In this document: one piece after another, positions 1 through 4,610 of the stretch | Position numbering within the stretch: the first letter of the stretch is position 1 | Layout of the letters: the number at the start of each line of letters is the position of its first letter | Source: Methanoculleus sp. | GTDB lineage: Archaea > Halobacteriota > Methanomicrobia > Methanomicrobiales > Methanoculleaceae | NCBI GenBank assembly: GCA_023230425.1 | Contig: JALNXI010000171.1 | Coordinates: 1-5,019, forward strand | Length of the DNA stretch: 5,019 nt | Reading direction: 5' to 3' | Notes under the pieces: generated by a model | What the model was told of the DNA's origin: nothing | The model's database searches: none | The model's input: the letters and a program-made list of their open reading frames with translations, nothing else | Position numbers and translations under genes: made by a program

Positions 1-504
1 GCGACCGGCGACCGGTTGAAATACGATTATAACACCGCGTACTGGACGTTCGACCTCTTAACGAACTGGGCCATGCTCCGCTACGACGCGATGATCGATA
101 CTATCACCGCAAAGCAGGGCGAGATCGAGGCCGAGTCGATAGCCCTCGTGCAGGAGACCGACAGAGGGGCGGCCGAGCTCATCGCTGCCGGCGACAATGA
201 AGGGGCGGCACGTCTCCTCACGAACTTCACCGTCTCCCGGGGCGATGCGATCATCGATGAGTGGCACGATCTGTCGGGCACACTTATCGTCACGTATTCA
301 AACGGCCTCATCACCGACCCGGTGACGGAGGCGGTCGAGGAGCCCGGGTATCCAGCATGGTGGCTGAACGAGACCGGGTACCAGTATGGGCCGCGGGTCT
401 ACCAACTTGAAGATCTTCGTGCCGCCGGCGGACTGAACTATACCGGCAGCACGGTCCGGGTCCCGAGGGATGCAACGTTTGCAGAGATCCGGGATCTCCT
501 CTGA
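1..504 (+). CDS. C69-family dipeptidase, C-terminal part (5' end outside window)
   Basis: The frame is open from base 1 to the TGA at 502-504, giving 167 visible residues. A TTG at 16 could be read as a start, but the protein resembles only the C-terminal third of peptidase family C69 (dipeptidase, N-terminal nucleophile fold), so I treat the gene as cut by the window edge. Family-like segments are YNTAYWTFDLLTNWAMLRY near the start, a long acidic helix with EIEAE, the stretch ending in TLIVTYSNG, and GYPAWWLNETGYQYGP. The catalytic N-terminal cysteine would lie upstream and cannot be seen. Methanogen members are often exported, and three N-x-T sequons (visible residues 75, 123 and 146) fit an extracellular glycoprotein. 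Known role of the family: hydrolysis of dipeptides. That this copy is active is inference. A T-run follows the stop, so it probably ends its own transcript. Confidence 0.82.
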   Translation, partial: ATGDRLKYDYNTAYWTFDLLTNWAMLRYDAMIDTITAKQGEIEAESIALVQETDRGAAELIAAGDNEGAARLLTNFTVSRGDAIIDEWHDLSGTLIVTYSNGLITDPVTEAVEEPGYPAWWLNETGYQYGPRVYQLEDLRAAGGLNYTGSTVRVPRDATFAEIRDLL

Positions 505-509
505 TCACC

Positions 510-516
510 TTTTTTT
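510..516 (+). terminator. T-run terminator after the C69 gene
   Basis: Seven consecutive T residues lie 5 bases past the TGA of the dipeptidase gene. Archaeal RNA polymerase commonly terminates at such T tracts without needing a hairpin, and none is obvious here. The next gene has its own TATA box, which supports a transcript end at this point. Confidence 0.6.
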
Positions 517-534
517 GCCGATCTGACGTCATCG

Positions 535-541
535 TTATATG
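535..541 (+). promoter_or_regulatory. TATA box of the dienelactone hydrolase gene
   Basis: The sequence TTATATG stands in the 80-base gap between two genes on the same strand. Its centre is about 47 bases before the ATG at 585. With the usual archaeal spacing of about 25 bases, transcription would start near 563 and leave a leader of about 20 bases, enough to carry the G-rich ribosome-binding site at 573-578. Confidence 0.55.
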
Positions 542-556
542 ATGTGAGCAGGATCT

Positions 557-566
557 GGGTGCACCC
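557..566 (+). promoter_or_regulatory. 10-bp perfect palindrome at predicted transcription start
   Basis: GGGTGCACCC is a perfect palindrome placed where the start of transcription is expected from the TATA box at 535-541. An archaeal repressor bound here would block polymerase loading, so it is a candidate operator. Alternatively it is a chance palindrome in G+C-rich DNA. No regulator next to it is known from this window. Confidence 0.3.
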
Positions 567-584
567 TGGAAAGGGGGGAAACCC

Positions 585-1349
585 ATGAGAAATCTGATCC
601 TGCTTGTGGCGGTTATATCCCTGCTCCTCCTCGTCGGCTCCGCCGGGGCCGCCGACGTGGGCACTGCAGGGATGCAGAATGGAACGACGGTGAACATCCA
701 GAGCGGCGGCCAGAGCTATCCGGCCTACATCACGACCCCTGAGGACGGCGGGCCGTCCCCGGCTGTGGTGCTGCTCCACTCCTTCAACGGGCTCGAGCCC
801 GGCTACCAGGATATGGTCGACCGCTTTGCCGGGGAGGGGTTCGTCGTCATCGCCCCCGAGTGGCAGACCTTTAACGAGTCGCCGGAAGACGCCGTGATGG
901 AGGGACTGGTCCGGGACACAGTTACGTATCTTGGGACCCGGCCCGAGGTTAATGAGAGCAGCATCGGCCTGACGGGGTTCTGTGCGGGTGGACGCTACAC
1001 GATGCTCTTCCTGCCCCGGATCGAGGAGTTCAGCTCGGGTGTCGCCTGGTATGGCTTCCCCTACTCTGGAGGGCAGGCGAACGGGACCCCACCTGCAGAC
1101 CTGATCGACAATATCACCGACCCGATGCTGATCATTCACGGCACGGCAGATGAAGCAAGCCCGGTGGCCGATATCTACCGGTATGCGACCGATCTCGATG
1201 CGGCCGGGAAATACTTCGAGCTCAAGGTCTACCAGGGCGAGCCGCACGGGTTCATGATCGAAGACGGAGAGCTCTCGGAGAGTCCTGTTGCAGAGAGCGC
1301 CTATGAAGAGATGGTAGGGTTCTTTAACCAGCGACTGGTGGGCGCGTAA
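585..1349 (+). CDS. Exported dienelactone hydrolase family protein (alpha/beta hydrolase)
   Basis: The protein has 254 residues. The first 22 or so are a hydrophobic signal peptide with a probable cut after an Ala-x-Ala-type site (GSAGAA); there is no lipobox cysteine. The rest follows the dienelactone hydrolase fold: strand VVLLHSF at 61-67, nucleophile elbow GFCAGG with Cys133, acid HGTADE with Asp189, and histidine GEPHGF with His221. The Cys-Asp-His triad and spacing are those of the family, whose members hydrolyse esters or lactones. The position aligning with the glutamate that controls the cysteine in the classical enzyme appears to be Ser66, so specificity is likely different. Five N-x-S/T sequons (Asn32, 97, 123, 166, 176) suit an extracytoplasmic glycoprotein. 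ATG 585 is preceded by a G run at 573-578 and gives a complete signal peptide. The gene stands alone with its own promoter. The substrate is unknown. Confidence 0.85.
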   Translation: MRNLILLVAVISLLLLVGSAGAADVGTAGMQNGTTVNIQSGGQSYPAYITTPEDGGPSPAVVLLHSFNGLEPGYQDMVDRFAGEGFVVIAPEWQTFNESPEDAVMEGLVRDTVTYLGTRPEVNESSIGLTGFCAGGRYTMLFLPRIEEFSSGVAWYGFPYSGGQANGTPPADLIDNITDPMLIIHGTADEASPVADIYRYATDLDAAGKYFELKVYQGEPHGFMIEDGELSESPVAESAYEEMVGFFNQRLVGA

Positions 1350-1353
1350 GTGC

Positions 1354-1405
1354 CCAGCAGGAGCTGGAGAAAATGCGCAGCATTTTCAACCGGACGCTCG
1401 GTTGA
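1354..1405. repeat. Cluster of three consecutive hairpins between convergent genes
   Basis: Three inverted repeats follow one another. CCAGC/GCTGG lies at 1354-1358 and 1363-1367 with a 4-base loop. GAAAATGC/GCATTTTC lies at 1369-1376 and 1380-1387 with a 3-base loop. TCAACCG/CGGTTGA lies at 1386-1392 and 1399-1405 with a 6-base loop. All stems are perfect. They occupy most of the 76 bases between two converging genes. They may serve as a two-way transcription end or 3' end protector, or be one copy of a dispersed intergenic repeat. The sequence alone cannot decide. Confidence 0.55.
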
Positions 1406-1421
1406 TCCCCCACCCGGTCAC

Positions 1422-1426
1422 TTTTT
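1422..1426 (+). terminator. Short T-run terminator after the hydrolase gene
   Basis: Five T residues lie about 75 bases after the hydrolase stop and directly beyond the hairpin cluster at 1354-1405. They are a plausible stop for + strand transcription. The tract overlaps the last codons of the converging DUF169 gene. It is short, so confidence is low. Confidence 0.35.
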
Positions 1427-2196
1427 CAGGGTGAATTGAGCACGTTGCTTCGGGCAATCTTCTTCATCACCTTTTCCCAGGAACCCGTGACGAGGAAACT
1501 CTCCTCCATAAAGCCGATCACCTTCGTAAACTTCTTCATGGGGAAGGCCATCGTCAGGGTGTCCAGCGGGACGCAGGGCCGTGCCGAGGGGTCGAACATC
1601 CCGAGCACCGCTCTTGGATTTTCGTTCTGCTGCTCAACCCAGGGGAAGTAAAAGACCGAGCTGCACCCGGCACCGAAGGGAGAGATGACCCCGTTCGGGT
1701 CGCTCTGGTCGAAGTTTGCAAGCGTGAAGAGGCCGGAGAGCACTTCCGGGCGGGCGAAGAAGACCACGGCGTCCGGGTTGTCGGCCTCCGTGAGCTGGTC
1801 CCAGCGCTTGAAGACAATGCTCTTTCCCTTCGTCGGAATCCGGACGGTTCTCCAGTCGAGCTCGTCCACGATCTCCGGCGTCTGCTTGTAGCGCTCCCCC
1901 TCCATAACGCCGGGCTTCCCGTAGGAGAGGAAGTCGCGGAAGTCGGGGAACCGTTCAGCGTCGTAGCCGAGGTAGAACCTCCCCCCACGGCACCCGATCG
2001 ACTCTTCGTCGAAGACGAGGCTCTTGCCGTTCCTCACCTTCGTAAGGTCACAGACGAAGCATCTCCAGCCTTTTGGGGCGGGGGCCTTCTCCACCCCCTC
2101 GGTCGCGCCCCCGACCTCGAAAGCGATCGGGAGTTCGGTCCCCGGGAAGTACTTCTCGTGGAGTTCGATGTAGGCGTCGCGCAGTGCTGTGTCCAT
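1426..2196 (-). CDS. DUF169 (COG2043) family protein
   Basis: The protein has 256 residues and matches the pattern of DUF169/COG2043, a family common in methanogens and anaerobes without an established function. It is soluble, with no signal peptide or membrane helix. Family-like segments are CFVC (Cys46, Cys49), then IGCRGGRFYLG with Cys69, a central ARPEVLSGLF at about 148-157, PFGAGCSSVFYFPW with Cys178, and FDPSARPCVP with Cys208. The recurrent cysteines with glycine-rich surroundings suggest a metal, Fe-S or redox role, but that is inference. The frame stays open upstream to 2382, but I choose ATG 2196 because family-like sequence begins there (MDTALRDAYIELHEKYFPG) and an AT-rich promoter element lies about 30 bases before it. 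The upstream part translates to low-complexity sequence over regulatory DNA. It converges on the hydrolase gene and diverges from the membrane-protein operon. Confidence 0.85.
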   Translation of the reverse strand: MDTALRDAYIELHEKYFPGTELPIAFEVGGATEGVEKAPAPKGWRCFVCDLTKVRNGKSLVFDEESIGCRGGRFYLGYDAERFPDFRDFLSYGKPGVMEGERYKQTPEIVDELDWRTVRIPTKGKSIVFKRWDQLTEADNPDAVVFFARPEVLSGLFTLANFDQSDPNGVISPFGAGCSSVFYFPWVEQQNENPRAVLGMFDPSARPCVPLDTLTMAFPMKKFTKVIGFMEESFLVTGSWEKVMKKIARSNVLNSP

Positions 2197-2221
2197 ATGA
2201 CCCTGTTTTAGGGCGGCGGGG

Positions 2222-2230
2222 ATTAATATT
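2222..2230 (-). promoter_or_regulatory. TATA-like element of the DUF169 gene
   Basis: Read on the - strand this is AATATTAAT, an AT-only island in G+C-rich DNA. Its centre is about 30 bases before the chosen ATG (first base 2196), which predicts a leaderless or nearly leaderless transcript. This supports the start at 2196 over the longer open frame. Confidence 0.5.
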
Positions 2231-2238
2231 CTGATCTG

Positions 2239-2293
2239 CTTCCCGGGCCGGAGCGTGTGCAGCCAGCGACCGTCTGTAGGTCTGCCCGGGAAG
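2239..2293. repeat. 10-bp inverted repeat with 35-base spacer in the divergent control region
   Basis: CTTCCCGGGC at 2239-2248 and its exact reverse complement GCCCGGGAAG at 2284-2293 flank 35 bases. Each arm holds the palindrome CCCGGG, so the pair could also be two copies of one protein site. It lies just upstream of the DUF169 promoter and about 75 bases upstream of the operon TATA box. A shared regulatory site for the divergent genes is possible. Confidence 0.4.
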
Positions 2294-2357
2294 AGGGGTG
2301 TGGATGGGACGGTATCCGGCTGCTGGACACCGCACGTGAGCCGGTTTAATGGGAAAG

Positions 2358-2374
2358 ATCGAAACGTATATATT
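2358..2374 (+). promoter_or_regulatory. BRE/TATA promoter of the regulator and membrane-protein operon
   Basis: GTATATATT at 2366-2374 is the best TATA box in the window, preceded by a purine-rich BRE-like stretch (ATCGAAAC, 2358-2365). The centre is about 27 bases before ATG 2397, so the transcript is probably leaderless. The absence of a Shine-Dalgarno sequence before that ATG agrees. Confidence 0.75.
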
Positions 2375-2394
2375 GTCAACACAGGAATGTTGAC
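2375..2394 (+). promoter_or_regulatory. Candidate operator: perfect 7-6-7 inverted repeat
   Basis: GTCAACA (2375-2381) and TGTTGAC (2388-2394) are exact reverse complements separated by CAGGAA. The element begins right after the TATA box and ends two bases before the start codon of the HTH gene, covering the predicted transcription start. The centres of the arms are 13 bases apart, a little over one helical turn, as expected for a dimeric HTH protein. The simplest reading is an operator through which the first gene product controls its own operon. Confidence 0.6.
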
Positions 2395-2396
2395 GT

Positions 2397-2843
2397 ATGC
2401 CTCTCCCCTTAAACGACAGGCAGTTTGCGTTCTGGAAGCTCCGCCGCACCGGCCTCCCCAACATCCATATCGCGGACCACTTCCGCATATCCCGGCAGGC
2501 GGTCTCGAAGGCGCTGCTCGCCATGGACCGCAAGGTCGAGGAGACGCTCATCGAGATGGCGCACGCAAACCAGATCGACATCGAACGCCTGAACGCAGAG
2601 ATTGGAGTCCTCTTCGGCCGCTCGGTCCCCTTCGATGCGGCTGCAATCGTCTTTGTCTCGGAAAACCACGGAGTGCAGGTCTGGTACGAGCACGAGGGCG
2701 ACTGTGGCGCATGTCCCCGGTACGCCAGGTGCATCGAGCTCCTCTGGGGCTACGCGGACGAACTGGGGGTTGTGCTCACGAAGACCGACGACCCGACACG
2801 GTTGGCCGACGAACTCTTTGCGAAACTCCGGGAGATGGTATGA
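2397..2843 (+). CDS. HTH transcriptional regulator with CxxCx5C cluster
   Basis: The protein has 148 residues. The N-terminal part (about 6-45) is a helix-turn-helix of the sigma-region-4 or winged type: LNDRQFAFWKLRRTGLPNIH, then IADHFRISRQAVSKALLAMD, where SRQAVSKAL is the likely recognition helix. A helical linker (about 46-75, VEETLIEMAHANQIDIERLN) could dimerise. The C-terminal part carries CGACPRYARC with Cys103, Cys106 and Cys112, next to His91 and His99, followed by a helix. Such a cluster could hold a metal or an Fe-S centre, which is inference. It is the first gene of the operon, sits behind a strong TATA box and a perfect inverted repeat, and overlaps the next gene by 4 bases, so autoregulation is likely. 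ATG 2397 fits a leaderless transcript. An out-of-frame ATG at 2387 leads to a shadow frame. The signal sensed is unknown. Confidence 0.8.
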   Translation: MPLPLNDRQFAFWKLRRTGLPNIHIADHFRISRQAVSKALLAMDRKVEETLIEMAHANQIDIERLNAEIGVLFGRSVPFDAAAIVFVSENHGVQVWYEHEGDCGACPRYARCIELLWGYADELGVVLTKTDDPTRLADELFAKLREMV

Positions 2844-3451
2844 TGCCCCTCATGGAGACGATCCGGGCGTACCTGGGCTGGTGCCCCATGACGGGGCCGA
2901 TGCGGACGGATCTCACGGTGCGACCGGCTGCGGCCGCGGCGGCGGGCGGGCGGGACGGGTTCTTCCGGACCGAGCCCGGGTGGTGGAACCGCTACCACAA
3001 CCAGCTGCTCGTCGCGGCGGTAGCCTTTTCGGCGGCGGCAGCGGCAGCTTTCCTCCTGATCGAGGATGCTCCGGGGTACCCGACCATGTGGACGGGCCTC
3101 GGCATTGGGGTAGGAGCGCTCATCGGCTTCCTGCTCGGTTGCCGGAAGCAGTATGCACGGATTGCCGCCGGCGAGTTTATCCAGGCCAACATGACCCGGA
3201 GACAGCGCATCGTCCGGCGCCTGAGTACGCCGGCGGCCGCTGTTATTCTCGTCGCTGTTATTGGTTATTTTGTCCTGAGCGGTATGCTCGGCTGGATCGT
3301 CAGGTTCATGCTGGCTCTGAGCCTCTTCGGCTGGGCCCAGTACGGCGTTACAATCCTCTGGGAGCGGCGGCACCGCACTACCCTGATCGCGGAGAATGGG
3401 TCGATGTACGCCCTGAATGCGGCGATGCAGGAGGAGCCTGTATGTCAATGA
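2840..3451 (+). CDS. Membrane protein A, divergent LGWCP (DUF1673-like) protein
   Basis: The protein has 203 residues. It starts with a short helix and METIRAYLGWCPM, where Met replaces the Asn of the usual motif. An Ala/Gly-rich linker follows at about 29-40. Four membrane helices are visible at about 55-74, 84-101, 132-148 and 150-173. Positively charged segments RKQYAR and RRQRIVRR lie between helices 2 and 3, and ERRHR follows helix 4, which places both termini and the middle loop in the cytoplasm. There are three in-frame ATGs, at 2840, 2843 and 2852. I choose 2840 because it makes the ATGA overlap with the regulator stop seen at other junctions and gives an N-terminus as long as that of protein C. 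The purine-rich stretch at 2830-2835 may serve as ribosome-binding site. No enzymatic motif is visible. Assignment to the DUF1673 group rests on the N-terminal motif and context. Confidence 0.72.
   Translation: MMPLMETIRAYLGWCPMTGPMRTDLTVRPAAAAAAGGRDGFFRTEPGWWNRYHNQLLVAAVAFSAAAAAAFLLIEDAPGYPTMWTGLGIGVGALIGFLLGCRKQYARIAAGEFIQANMTRRQRIVRRLSTPAAAVILVAVIGYFVLSGMLGWIVRFMLALSLFGWAQYGVTILWERRHRTTLIAENGSMYALNAAMQEEPVCQ
3430..3434 (+). promoter_or_regulatory. Shine-Dalgarno site of gene B
   Basis: GGAGG lies inside the end of gene A, 7 bases before ATG 3442 and 13 before the alternative ATG 3448. The spacing selects 3442, although 3448 would form an ATGA overlap. This gives B the same N-terminal length as its paralogue D. 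Confidence 0.6.
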
Positions 3452-4134
3452 GATTTTCCGAGACGATACAGAGGCTGATGGGCTGGTGCCCGAACGCGGC
3501 AGCGGCTGGCACCATCCGCCGGTATACTGCGCTGGACGGTGAGATCGGAACGGCGGCGGACGGCAGCCGGGAAGTAGTGGAGGGTGCACTGGTGGACTAC
3601 GGCCCGATCGGAACTCCGGCGATGTACCTCATTCTGATTGTTGCCGGTGCTCTGCTCATCGGCTGCCTCGCTGTGACAGCCCCTGCAGGGCGCTTTATCC
3701 TGCTGGCTACCCTGCTGACTTTCTCCGGTGTGGAGTTATACGGGGTTCTGAGAAGAGCCCGCGTCGAGATATCATCGGACACGATCACTATCAGGCGACC
3801 ACTCTTCCGGCCCATCGTCATCCCGAAGGATGTCGTCGTGAAGGCGGAGGTGGGAGAGAACAGACTTCCTGTCCCCTTCTGGCTCCTTGCGACGGCACTG
3901 GCGGCGCTTCTCATATCGGCGGCCGCCGGTATATATCTTGGATGGGATAACCCGACCTCCATGCGATTCATCTTCGGGCTTGGCGGCGCGATCTTCTTCC
4001 CCGTGATCATCTACCGCACCTACGTGCGGACACAGTACCCGCGAACCCTGACGATAACGACTCCGAAGAGGATCGCCGCAATCTACACCGATGACCCCGA
4101 ACGGATGGCCCGAAAGTTGGGGGTAGCGGGATGA
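3442..4134 (+). CDS. Membrane protein B, DUF1673 family
   Basis: The protein has 230 residues. It begins MSMRFSETIQRLMGWCPNAA, the amphipathic segment and motif characteristic of DUF1673, a methanogen family without known function. A soluble part of about 40 residues follows. Then come membrane hairpin 1 (about 60-80 and 84-102), a soluble beta-rich segment at 105-138 (VEISSDTITIRRPLFRPIVI) that resembles bacterial PH-like domains, membrane hairpin 2 (about 145-165 and 174-192), and a C-terminal tail with RTLTITTPKRIAAIYTDDPE. The positive residues put all soluble parts on the cytoplasmic side. It overlaps gene A by 10 bases and gene C by 4, which implies coupled translation. D at the window end is its paralogue. 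A scaffold or signalling role in a membrane assembly is only an inference. Confidence 0.82.
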   Translation: MSMRFSETIQRLMGWCPNAAAAGTIRRYTALDGEIGTAADGSREVVEGALVDYGPIGTPAMYLILIVAGALLIGCLAVTAPAGRFILLATLLTFSGVELYGVLRRARVEISSDTITIRRPLFRPIVIPKDVVVKAEVGENRLPVPFWLLATALAALLISAAAGIYLGWDNPTSMRFIFGLGGAIFFPVIIYRTYVRTQYPRTLTITTPKRIAAIYTDDPERMARKLGVAG

Positions 4135-4610
4135 CGGTCTTCATGGAGTATATCAGGAAGAAGCTCGGCTGGTGTCCGAACGCCGGCACTATCGAACCCG
4201 TCCGGCACACGAGCGCGGAAGCGGGCTACGGGGATGCGTGGAAGGGGAGGAGCCCGGAACCAAAACCCGGCCCGGAACCGGCCGGCACTGCGGGTGGGGA
4301 TCGGAGCGGCTACCAGGACAACATGCTGCTGATCCTCCTTGCCCTGGCCTGGCTCTTCCCGGTCGTGTACCAGCGGGAGTTCCTCCCGCTCCTCGTCGTC
4401 CTCTCTGCCGTCGCCGTGTATTATGACGCACAGAGTATCCGTGCCGGGGACAGATTCGAGAAGGAAACACTGTTTGGCGATATCGTCACCTGGCGGCCGC
4501 TAACCTGGGGAGCGGCGACGCTTGTCGGGGGGATCATCATCATGGCAATCTATCTCTTCCACCGGAAAGAGATCTACCGCGCAAACTTCGGCGGGGAGGC
4601 AGCCGCATGA
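4131..4610 (+). CDS. Membrane protein C, short three-helix LGWCPN protein
   Basis: The protein has 159 residues. The N-terminus MTVFMEYIRKKLGWCPNAGT shares the motif of A, B and D, but the rest differs. There is a polar linker with a proline/glutamate-rich patch (PEPKPGPEPAG, about 42-52). Membrane helices follow at about 64-80 and 84-98, then a charged loop (YYDAQSIRAGDRFEKETLFG), a third helix at about 126-143 and a short basic tail FHRKEIYR. Three helices with basic residues at both ends give an ambiguous topology; one segment may be a re-entrant hairpin. ATG 4131 overlaps the stop of B as ATGA, and a G run lies at 4119-4123. I know no function for this architecture. The shared N-terminus and overlaps suggest that it works with A, B and D. 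Confidence 0.78.
   Translation: MTVFMEYIRKKLGWCPNAGTIEPVRHTSAEAGYGDAWKGRSPEPKPGPEPAGTAGGDRSGYQDNMLLILLALAWLFPVVYQREFLPLLVVLSAVAVYYDAQSIRAGDRFEKETLFGDIVTWRPLTWGAATLVGGIIIMAIYLFHRKEIYRANFGGEAAA
4593..4599 (+). promoter_or_regulatory. Shine-Dalgarno site of gene D
   Basis: GGGGAGG within the last codons of gene C stands 7 bases before ATG 4607, which itself overlaps the C stop as ATGA. This supports 4607 over the in-frame ATG at 4613. Confidence 0.6.

Noticed and set aside
16..18. TTG as the true start of the first gene
   Set aside because: The frame is open to base 1, no ribosome-binding site precedes the TTG, and the residues correspond to the C-terminal part of a longer C69 peptidase.
530..544. 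CATC/GATG half-sites around the hydrolase TATA box
   Set aside because: Only 4-bp arms, with mismatches outside them; too weak to call an operator.
438..1247. Long - strand open frame opposite the hydrolase gene
   Set aside because: Antisense shadow in G+C-rich DNA. The + strand frame has a signal peptide, a catalytic triad and a promoter, while the antisense product has no recognisable domain.
2316..2344. CCGGCT/AGCCGG inverted repeat with a 17-base spacer
   Set aside because: Six-base arms of G+C-rich sequence are easily found by chance and sit at no special promoter distance.
2197..2382. 62-residue N-terminal extension of the DUF169 protein
   Set aside because: It crosses the predicted TATA element and the inverted repeat, shows no family-like sequence, and an ATG with promoter spacing lies at the start of the conserved part.
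2255..2839. Long upstream extensions of genes A and B running through the regulator gene
   Set aside because: They are arginine/proline-rich out-of-frame translations of the regulator and intergenic DNA. Real starts are fixed by ATGA overlap, Shine-Dalgarno spacing and the GWCP N-terminus.
2926..2960. GCG/GGC-rich tract encoding Ala and Gly in gene A as a simple repeat
   Set aside because: A short low-complexity linker in a G+C-rich genome. The units are not regular enough for a tandem repeat or slippage switch.
2750..3589. 279-codon - strand frame opposite gene A
   Set aside because: Low-complexity Arg/Pro/His-rich product opposite a gene with clear membrane helices and family motif.
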